From contig DKVN01000096.1 in the NCBI GenBank assembly GCA_002491225.1, forward strand, positions 1 to 10,803: a stretch of DNA of 10,803 nucleotides, in the 5' to 3' direction. Every line of letters starts with the position of its first letter. Position 1 is the first letter of the stretch. The notes under the pieces were generated by a model that was given only the letters and a program-made list of their open reading frames with translations, searched no databases and was not told the origin of the DNA. The DNA is from Faecalibacterium sp. UBA7177 (lineage in GTDB: Bacteria; Bacillota; Clostridia; Oscillospirales; Ruminococcaceae). Of the stretch, positions 5,434 to 10,803 are shown piece after piece. A program made the translations under genes and the position numbers.

Positions 5434-5457
5434 TGACCCTTACCCTGACCCTTACCA
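5434..5457. repeat. Two tandem 12-mers (TGACCCTTACCC)
   Basis: TGACCCTTACCC (5434-5445) is followed directly by TGACCCTTACCA (5446-5457). It lies in the 230-base non-coding gap between the divergent toxin and AIPR promoter regions. It may be a regulator site or simply a slippage duplication. Confidence 0.6.
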
Positions 5458-5592
5458 GCGTTTTATCAGCTTTTACGGCAAAGGGCAGGGTTTCCTGTAA
5501 AAAGCAATATACCAGGTTCCGCAGGCTCTTTGCCGCCAGTCGTAATGATATTTCATTCAGCGAAATGATGACCTGTATGGATCGGATTTTTG

Positions 5593-5623
5593 TAGACAGC
5601 TGTAAAAAAATTGGTGGTAAAAT
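5593..5623 (+). promoter_or_regulatory. Weak candidate promoter of the AIPR gene
   Basis: A good -10 box TAAAAT (5618-5623) is preceded by TAGACA (5593-5598) at a non-ideal 19-base spacing. This is the best candidate in the gap before ATG 5639, but the start codon then lies close to the expected transcript start, so the promoter or the start may be wrong. Confidence 0.28.
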
Positions 5624-5638
5624 GGTATATAAAGTAAT

Positions 5639-6325
5639 ATGCCGGGCTTTTTGCGCGGAATCGTACAGAATCGAATGGAAGGTCCTGTTTTTGAGAGGCC
5701 GGCAGCGGATCCCGTGATAAACAAACAGATGTGTGATGTTGAAGCGCAGACCGAGAAGGCGGCAGAAGAGAAGGCGAAGGAAGTAAAGGAGGAGAAGGAG
5801 GCAGAAGAGAAAGCAAAGGACAAAGAAGAGAACGCCGTTGAAACCACGGAACGCATGACCATTCGGTTTCTGTTCTTCACCAGTGACCTGAAGAGCCGAA
5901 CCGCCCTGGAGATGAAGCTCGATCACCGCAGAAAACGGAACCTGTCCCGCGCCGCCAAGCGAAATAGTCCCTTGCCGGTTGTGTGCCGGTATACCTTTGT
6001 TGTTGATCGTGAGTATCACGGAGAGACGGTGCGTATTGAGGGAGTCAACCGCTTTGACAGCATCCTGATGCCGCCTGTTTCCGGGCAGCCCAATACCGAC
6101 GCAAACGAACATTCCGCGAAGAATTTGCCTCCGGCCATTGTGCTGACCGTCCCCCTGCGGCAGCTGGTATTGCTGTACAATCAGGTCGGCGATCGGCTCT
6201 TCAGGCGAAATGTCCGGCTTGGTATCGCTGATACGATGGATGTCCACAGGGCGATGTACAAGACTCTGGCGGAAGACGCGGAAACCTTTTGGTTCAAGAA
6301 CAACGGCATCACCATCCTGGTATAG
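5639..6325 (+). pseudogene. AIPR (abortive infection) protein, N-terminal part ending at an amber codon
   Basis: A 228-residue frame from ATG 5639 to TAG at 6323-6325. An in-frame TAA at 5630-5632 blocks any earlier start, and no good ribosome binding site precedes ATG 5639. Residues 39-66 are a Lys/Glu/Ala repeat likely to be a coiled coil. From about 73 the sequence becomes AIPR-like: MTIRFLFFTSD, then IVLTVPLRQLVLLYNQVGDR (167-186), LFRRNVRLGIADTM and FWFKNNGITILV (217-228), matching the family's FWxxNNGITI signature. AIPR proteins (PF10592) are linked to phage abortive infection. The next codon after Val228 is TAG, and the same frame carries on with the rest of the domain, so this is one gene split by a nonsense codon. 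The usual region before the AIPR domain is poorly matched here and may be truncated. Confidence 0.75.
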
Positions 6326-7804
6326 GATCCCGATTTTCGCCTGTACAGTGCGGATTCGATCGAGTTGGGGCGGCTGGAGCCGGACAGCGACCCCGGCTTC
6401 TCGGTAATCAATGGCGCGCAGACGCTCAGCATCTGTTCAAAATATGCCTTCGAGTGGGAATACCGCAGGGAAAATTGCCAGGATGATGAGCAGGAAGCAG
6501 TGAAACGGCTGAGAAACTTTGAAAAAGCGCAGGTCCTCCTCCGGGTCATTCACATCCCGCTTCGGGCGGGGAAGGGCTCCTCGGAAGAGGAAAGGGAGAA
6601 GCTCCGTCTGGCGAACGAGATCAGCATCGCGCTGAACCGGCAGAAACCGGTGAAGCAGGAGGATATTGCCTTTACGACACCCTTTGTCCAAAAAATGCAG
6701 GAATATCTGGAAAGCCAGCCGGAGCCGCCCTTCCTCCTTGTCCGCCGCGGAGAGGACCGGGGTTATCCCCGGCAGCTGGATTTGGTGGCGTTTTCCAAGG
6801 CGCGGCTGGCCTGTATCGATCAGCCGGGCAAGGCCAGGACGGTATCCAACGGGGAGATTTTGCAGCTTGAGTTCGGCGGCGACAATTTCCGCAGAGAGGA
6901 TATCTTTGTGAAGAATTGGCTTGCGGATGATGCTGAACAAGCTGTGAAATCGAATACCGGGCAGGATGCGGTATTCCGGCGTCATTACGGTGCGGTGCTG
7001 TTCGCGAGCCAGCTTGAGGACTGCTATAAAAGAAACCGGAAAGCGGTTCAGAAGGCGATGCAGGAGGCCGGCTGCGGAGAAAACGAATTCTCTGCGCTCG
7101 GCAACGGAAGCTGGTATTTTACCGCACTGCTTGTACAGCTTCTCAATGGTTTTTCAACCGATTACGCAAGGTTCAACTGCGCCGTTCGCAGTGTCGAGGA
7201 TCGCGTCCCCGACGCCATGAGAATTTTTGCCGACATGATCGCCTGCTGTGCGGCGGAAAAACAGACACTGAACTCCAACGATTTCAAAAAAGAGGAGCTC
7301 TATAAGGCCGCCCTCAAAAAGCTGCAAAAAGCGAAAAAGGGCAGTCCTTTCCAGAAATTCCGGGAACTCTTTGGAGTGTTTTTGAAGGAAGAAGGGGAGA
7401 CGGCAGAGAAAGCGACAGAGGAGGCCGCTGCAGAAGCGGCGCCCGGAGCGATTCAGATTGCTTACGGCCCTTCGTTTGTCCGGGAAAACCCGGAGCCTGT
7501 CAAGACCGTTGCCGACGCTTTTGTGCGAACGGTGGAGGATATCCTGGTTCAGTTTGCACCGAGCCCTGCCGAGCTTGCGAATTTTTCCGCATGGCTGACC
7601 AGTAGCAGGGAAAAATGCTCCACAAGCCCCTATTACACCAAAAATCCTCCCAGCATTGTTTACCGCGGCAAAACGTATTGGGTCGGGACCTCCATCAGCA
7701 ACGACAGTAAATACCTGTATCTTAACCGTCTCTGTAGCGTAGCCGGCGTACCCAGCGGAGAAATCAGCTGGAAAAAGGGAGACGACATCTTGTACGAATG
7801 GTAA
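6326..7804 (+). pseudogene. AIPR protein, C-terminal part after the in-frame amber codon
   Basis: The same frame continues open for 492 codons to TAA at 7802-7804. It resumes DPDFRLYSADSIELGRL, then GFSVINGAQTLS, the second AIPR signature (QIVNGxQT in the family), then RVIHIPL, SIALNRQKPVKQEDI, FLLVRRGEDRGYP and FRRHYGAVLFAS. A variable C-terminal region follows, with a second Glu/Ala-rich linker near 7390-7440. The first usable start after the amber is a TTG at 6365 with no clear ribosome binding site, so independent translation is doubtful. Conservation of the frame over nearly 1.5 kb with no further lesion implies either a very recent nonsense mutation, read-through or suppression, or a base-call error. 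A single C-to-T change (CAG to TAG) would explain it. With the first part, the full protein would be about 721 residues, near the upper family range. Confidence 0.75.
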
Positions 7805-7843
7805 GGCCGCTGCGCCTTCACAGGGCTTGTGCTGCAGTAAGAT

Positions 7844-7882
7844 AAAAGAGACCGGTCAGCGATGCGCTGATCGGTCTCTTTT
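7844..7882. terminator. Strong bidirectional-looking terminator after the AIPR gene
   Basis: AAAAGAGACCGGTCAGCG (7844-7861) pairs with CGCTGATCGGTCTCTTTT (7865-7882) over 18 positions with one G-U pair and a 3-base loop. T-runs are present at the 3' side of both strands. It lies 39 bases after the AIPR stop and 33 before the convergent pseudogene, serving both. Confidence 0.9.
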
Positions 7883-7915
7883 GCAGTGATGGGGTTCCCG
7901 GCTGCGGGGGCGCGG

Positions 7916-8422
7916 TCAGCGGTAATCCCTGCGGTTGTTGAGGAACTTTTTCTCCTCGGGGGCGAGGTCGAGGCCGAGGGTGCCGCCGGGGTTCATGACA
8001 CCGTCCGGGTCGAAGTAGTGTTTCAGCACCTTCACCGCGCCGTACTCCTTTTCGCCCAGATACCCCTCCAGCCAGGGGGCGAACATCTTGCCGATGCCGT
8101 GGTGGTGGCTGATGGCCGCGCCCGAGCGCTGGATGGCGTCCAGGATGGTGGTGTGGTAACGCTTGAACTCGTCCGCGTCGTTCATTTTGGTGATGAAGAT
8201 AAAGTAGAGGTTGGCCCCCTGTGCGTAGCAGTGGGACATGTGGGTGGTGACCACCGTGTTGGGCAGCACCCCGCGCTGCTCGGCCCAGCCGGGCTGGGCC
8301 GAGTGGTAGGCCGGGCTGTGCTTGACCTGGCAGAGGTCCTCGAAGCCGCCATCCGGCCGCACCAGCAGGCAGCGGGTGCTCTGGGTGCCCACGTCAAAGG
8401 TGAGGATCAGGGGCGTTTGCAT
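7916..8422 (-). pseudogene. Fusion relic: FGGY carbohydrate kinase N-terminus joined to FAD-linked oxidase C-terminus
   Basis: A 168-residue frame starting at ATG 8422, with GGGGAGGA upstream (complement of 8431-8438, overlapping the preceding stop). Residues 1-49 are the start of an FGGY kinase: ILTFDVGTQSTRCLL carries the phosphate-binding DxGTxSxR motif, and HSAQPGWAEQ is the conserved loop near residue 45 of glycerol- and xylulokinase-type enzymes. From residue 50 the frame is the C-terminus of an FAD-linked oxidase of the alkyl-DHAP synthase/GlcD type: THMSHCYAQGANLYFIFI, AAISHHHGIGKMFAPWL and HYFDPDGVMNPGGTLGLD. The kinase body and the oxidase FAD domain are both missing, so neither enzyme can work. 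The junction (near 8275) abuts a perfect 11-bp inverted repeat at 8279-8303. An in-frame deletion is inferred; an assembly misjoin is the alternative. Confidence 0.82.
8279..8303. repeat. 11-bp inverted repeat at the kinase/oxidase fusion point
   Basis: CTCGGCCCAGC (8279-8289) and GCTGGGCCGAG (8293-8303) are perfect inverted arms with a 3-base spacer. They encode the QPGWAE motif of the kinase and end three bases from the junction, so a hairpin could have prompted the deletion. Confidence 0.8.
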
Positions 8423-8437
8423 GCGGCTGTCCTCCCC

Positions 8438-8893
8438 TCATCCATCGGCCGGCCGCAGCAGGCCGCTGGCGGCGATGAGGTCGACCCCAAGGCCCGCAAG
8501 ATCCGGCTCGATCACCCCGCCGATGGCGATGTGCCGGGCGAGGGTGATGGCGTTGATGGCGGCCATGGCGTCGAAAATCTTCTCCTTGGGGATCTCGCCC
8601 GAGAGCCGCACCGGCAGCACCGGCACCGCGGCAAATCCGGTGCGCACGGTGGTGCAGAGGGTGCGCATGGGGGCGGTTTGCTCCGAGATGGCGAAGGCCT
8701 CCCCCCGCTTGCAGGCGTTGCCGGACACCCGGAAGCTGCCCGGCTGCCCCTCGACATGCAGGGCGTTGCCGCAGGAGAAGATGCCGTCGACGCTGGTCAT
8801 CAGCTGGCCGTTGCAGACCGGGCCTTTGGTGCGCGGGTCGAGCGTGACCCCGAGCGACTGGGCGAGCTCGTTTTCCGGGATGAGGCCGAGCGG
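8438..8893 (-). pseudogene. Fusion relic: FAD-dependent oxidoreductase C-terminal fragment joined to DUF1667
   Basis: On the minus strand the frame from about 8893 reads GLIPENELAQSLGVTLD, TSVDGIFSCGNALHV, the conserved C-terminal FAD-binding segment of the NAD(P)/FAD-dependent oxidoreductases that sit in glycerol-3-phosphate-type operons. At about 8750-8756 it passes in frame into DUF1667: SGNACKRGEAFAI, TAPMRTLCTTVRT, PVRLSGEIPKEKIFDAMAAI, VIEPDLAGLGVDLIAAS, stop at 8438-8440. The DUF1667 N-terminus with its CxxCPxGC cysteines is missing. So are the Rossmann domains of the oxidoreductase and any native start; upstream codons are antisense to the TetR fragment. The gap to the FGGY start at 8422 (15 bases with a ribosome binding site) looks like an original operon junction, so gene order oxidoreductase, DUF1667, kinase, oxidase is retained despite the deletions. 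Confidence 0.8.
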
Positions 8894-9061
8894 ACCAGTT
8901 TGTCGGCGGATTTTCTCACCTGGCTGCTGCTGGTGTCGGACGGGATCATCGTGCAGAAGGCGATTCAGGACAGCGGGTTTGACGCGGATGCCTTTATCGA
9001 CCAGGGCACCCGCTACCTCGGGCAGCTGAGCGCGCTGGAGCGGGGCGGCGGGGAGCGCTGA
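8894..9061 (+). pseudogene. C-terminal fragment of a TetR/AcrR-family regulator
   Basis: The plus-strand frame from about 8888 to TGA at 9059-9061 reads LSADFLTWLLLVSDGIIVQK, then DSGFDADAFIDQGTRYLGQL and a Gly/Arg-rich end. This has the look of the last helices of a TetR-like ligand-binding domain. The helix-turn-helix N-terminus is absent. The fragment begins where the minus-strand oxidoreductase fragment ends. A single deletion removing the divergent promoter region of an operon and its regulator would produce exactly this head-to-head remnant. The fold assignment rests on pattern only. Confidence 0.55.
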
Positions 9062-9130
9062 GGCCGCCCGCGGATCGCCCGCTTCGGCACCCGCCCACGG
9101 ATCACCCGCGGAACCGGACAGAGACAAAGA

Positions 9131-9178
9131 CGCAGGCCCCCTGCCTTTGGCGGCAGGGGGCCTGCGCTTTGCGTTTTG
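9131..9178. terminator. Convergent terminator between the TetR relic and etfA
   Basis: CGCAGGCCCCCTGCC (9131-9145) and GGCAGGGGGCCTGCG (9152-9166) form a perfect 15-bp stem with a 6-base loop, followed on the plus strand by CTTTGCGTTTT and on the minus strand by TCTTTGTCTC. It serves both directions. The remaining GC-rich sequence to 9268 shows no gene. Confidence 0.85.
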
Positions 9179-9268
9179 GCTGCGGCCCGCCGGAGGGTTG
9201 CTTCGCGGCGGGCGGCGGGGTGCGCTTTGCGGCGGGCGCGGCCGTTTGGGGCCGCTTTGCCCGGACTG

Positions 9269-10366
9269 TTACGCCTTGAGCGCCTTGATGGCCTCGATCA
9301 GCTGGGGCACGACCTTGAAGAGGTCGCCGCAGATGCCATAGGTGGCCGCCTGGAAGATGGGGGCGGACTCGCTCTTGTTGACCGCCACGATGCACTCCGA
9401 GTCCTGCATGCCAGCGAGATGCTGGATCGCGCCCGAGATGCCCAGCGCCACATACAGGCGCGGATGCACCGTCTTGCCGGTCTGGCCCACCTGGTGGCTG
9501 GCGTCGATCCAGTCGGCATCGACCACCGCGCGGGAGGCGCCCACGACGCCGCCCAGCACACTTGCCAGCTCCTCGGCCAGCTTGATGCCGGCCTGCGGGT
9601 CCTTGCTGATGCCGCGGCCCACCGCCACGATCACGTCCGCGCCGATCAGGTCGACCATCTGTTTGGCGGTCTTTTCAACGCTCAGCACCTCGGTCTTGAG
9701 GTCGGAGGCAGCCAGGTTCACCGCAACCTTTTCCACCACTGTTTTGGCAGCGCCCGCCTCGTCAAAGGCCTGCGTTTGCATAACGCCGGGGCGCACGGTG
9801 GACATCTGCGGGCGGAAGCGCGGGCAGATGATGGTGGCCATCAGGTGGCCGCCAAAGGCCGGGCGGGTCATCTTGAGGTTGGTGTTCTCCTCAAAGGTGG
9901 TGTTGTCCACGTCGATGGTGGAGCTTTTGCGCAGGAAATCCTTGTACTTCTCGACATCGACGTCCAGATGGGTGCAGTCGGCGGTGAGGCCGGTGTGCAG
10001 CCGGGCGGCGCAGCGGGGGCCGAGGTCGCGGCCGATGTTGGTGGCCCCGATGAGGAAGATCTCGGGCTTTTTGTCCTCGATCAGCTCGCACAGCACCTTG
10101 GTGTAGGCGTCGGTGGTGTAGGTGGCCAGCAGCTCGTGCTCGGCATAGAGCACCCGGTCGGCCCCGTAGCCGCCCAGACTTTTCAGGAACTGCTCGTTGA
10201 CCTGGTTGCCCAGCACCACGCCGCAGAGCTCGACCCCAAGGTCATTGGCCAGCTTGCGGCCCTCGCTGAGCAGCTGGTAGCTGGTGGACATGATCACGCC
10301 GTCGCGCTGCTCGCAAAATACCCAAACGCCCTTGAAGGCGGCAGTATCCTTACTATCAAATGCCAT
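9269..10366 (-). CDS. etfA: Electron transfer flavoprotein, alpha subunit
   Basis: A complete 365-residue EtfA. Start ATG 10366 is preceded by AGGAG and GAAGG (complement of 10368-10379), with the etfB stop 19 bases upstream. The N-terminal alpha/beta domain includes GVWVFCEQRDG and IFLIGATNIGRDLGPRCAAR (about 104-123). The C-terminal FAD-binding domain shows VAVGRGISKDPQAG, VGASRAVVDADWI, QVGQTGKTVHPRLYVALGIS (GQTG about 294-297), SGAIQH and NKSESAPIFQAATYGICGDL. These are the residues that grip FAD in this family. EtfAB passes electrons from acyl-CoA dehydrogenases; in butyrate-forming Clostridia it can form a bifurcating complex with butyryl-CoA dehydrogenase. Length is normal and there is no ferredoxin extension. 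The dehydrogenase gene is probably beyond the right edge. Confidence 0.96.
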   Translation of the reverse strand: MAFDSKDTAAFKGVWVFCEQRDGVIMSTSYQLLSEGRKLANDLGVELCGVVLGNQVNEQFLKSLGGYGADRVLYAEHELLATYTTDAYTKVLCELIEDKKPEIFLIGATNIGRDLGPRCAARLHTGLTADCTHLDVDVEKYKDFLRKSSTIDVDNTTFEENTNLKMTRPAFGGHLMATIICPRFRPQMSTVRPGVMQTQAFDEAGAAKTVVEKVAVNLAASDLKTEVLSVEKTAKQMVDLIGADVIVAVGRGISKDPQAGIKLAEELASVLGGVVGASRAVVDADWIDASHQVGQTGKTVHPRLYVALGISGAIQHLAGMQDSECIVAVNKSESAPIFQAATYGICGDLFKVVPQLIEAIKALKA

Positions 10367-10385
10367 TTTCCTTCTCTCCTCTCTC

Positions 10386-10803
10386 TCAGATGACCTGCTT
10401 GTCGTGCAGGATGCCGACCAGCTTTTCACAGGCGGCCTTGTCGGCCCCCTCGATCATGGTACCGGCGCCCTTCTGCGGCGGGGTGAAGGACTTGTAGACA
10501 TTGGTGGGCGAGCCCTGCAGGCCGATGGTGTCCTTTTCGATCAGCGGGTCGTCCTTGAGGGCCTCGTAGTCAAAGACCTCGTAAGGCTTGTTGTAGCAGT
10601 CCCAGATGCCGCCGACGCTCATGTAGCGGGGCTCGTTGAGCTCCTTGATGCAGGTGAGCAGGCAGGGGGTCTGCACCTTGATCTTCATAAAGCCGTCCTC
10701 GAGCATCCGCTTGACCGTGAGGGTGCCAGCCTCCTTTTGGATATCGGCCACATAGGTCACCTGGGGCAGGCCGAGCTTTTCGGCGATCTGGGGGCCCACC
10801 TGG
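10386..10803 (-). CDS. etfB: Electron transfer flavoprotein, beta subunit, C-terminal part
   Basis: The frame is open from the right edge to TGA at 10386-10388, giving about 139 residues that form the C-terminal half of EtfB. Visible family segments are GPQIAEKLGLPQVTYVADI, KVQTPCLLTCIKELNEPRYM, and the C-terminal region with GLQGSPTNVYKSFTPPQ followed by an acidic and helical tail. EtfB carries AMP or a second flavin, depending on the subfamily, and pairs with EtfA. It lies directly upstream of etfA in the usual etfB-etfA order, with its ribosome-binding and start region outside the window. No lesions are seen in the visible part. Confidence 0.93.
   Translation of the reverse strand, partial: QVGPQIAEKLGLPQVTYVADIQKEAGTLTVKRMLEDGFMKIKVQTPCLLTCIKELNEPRYMSVGGIWDCYNKPYEVFDYEALKDDPLIEKDTIGLQGSPTNVYKSFTPPQKGAGTMIEGADKAACEKLVGILHDKQVI

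Noticed and set aside
5434..5457. CRISPR-like repeats
   Set aside because: Only two adjacent 12-mers with no spacers; no CRISPR array is present anywhere in the window.
5319..5717. Plus-strand 132-codon frame across the toxin promoter
   Set aside because: It covers the consensus promoter and operator, its product matches nothing I recognise, and it overlaps the AIPR start in another frame.
5393..6247. 284-codon minus-strand open frame
   Set aside because: It is antisense to the AIPR start and to the toxin promoter gap, has no ribosome binding site, and reads low-complexity Leu/Phe runs opposite the Lys/Glu repeat.
7886..8887. Long plus-strand open frame opposite the fusion relics
   Set aside because: It is the GC-rich antisense of genes with clear family motifs. 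Only its last part, from about 8888, resembles a real protein (TetR).
9176..10393. Long plus-strand open frame opposite etfA
   Set aside because: etfA has all its family motifs on the other strand; the antisense frame is a codon-bias artefact.

Overview
The window looks like a chromosomal stretch of a GC-rich gut Clostridia/Oscillospiraceae-type Firmicute. The evidence is strong AGGAGG-type ribosome binding sites, consensus sigma-70 promoters, an etfBA pair of the butyrate/acyl-CoA dehydrogenase type, and RepA_N and DUF3846 relics typical of Firmicutes plasmids and conjugative elements. The genus is inference; no marker gene is present.

Left part (1 to about 4515): the end of an integrated mobile element. 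On the minus strand lie an edge-truncated helix-turn-helix protein (possibly frameshifted at its start) and an unrecognised 133-residue protein. They are divergent from a plus-strand Fic-like gene whose promoter sits inside a four-copy operator array with exact two-fold symmetry. Downstream of that gene is a 155-bp nested inverted-repeat element. Convergent to it are a small Cys-rich protein and a chimeric relic joining the start of a RepA_N replication initiator to a DUF3846 domain. A second, complete Fic AMP-transferase gene with its own palindromic promoter follows. The element appears to end at 4516-4577, the 3' half of a tRNA-Ser(CGA) gene without its 5' half, as expected of an attachment site left by a tRNA-targeting integrase. 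No integrase gene is visible.

Middle (4580 to 7900): a tRNA-type terminator, then a HigB/RelE-type toxin and XRE antitoxin operon on the minus strand under a perfect 17-bp-arm palindromic operator. Next comes a plus-strand AIPR-family (abortive infection, PF10592) gene interrupted by one in-frame amber codon, followed by a strong terminator. With the two Fic genes this makes four toxin- or defence-like modules within 7 kb around a tRNA integration site.

Right part (7916 to 10803): GC-rich chromosome. Positions 7916-9061 are a deletion-scarred remnant of what looks like a glycerol/glycerol-3-phosphate-type redox operon: FAD-dependent oxidoreductase C-terminus, DUF1667, FGGY kinase N-terminus and alkyl-DHAP-synthase-like FAD oxidase C-terminus on the minus strand, head-on to the C-terminus of a TetR-like regulator on the plus strand. 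Two of the fusions stay in frame. After a convergent terminator, etfA and the 3' part of etfB occupy the right end on the minus strand.
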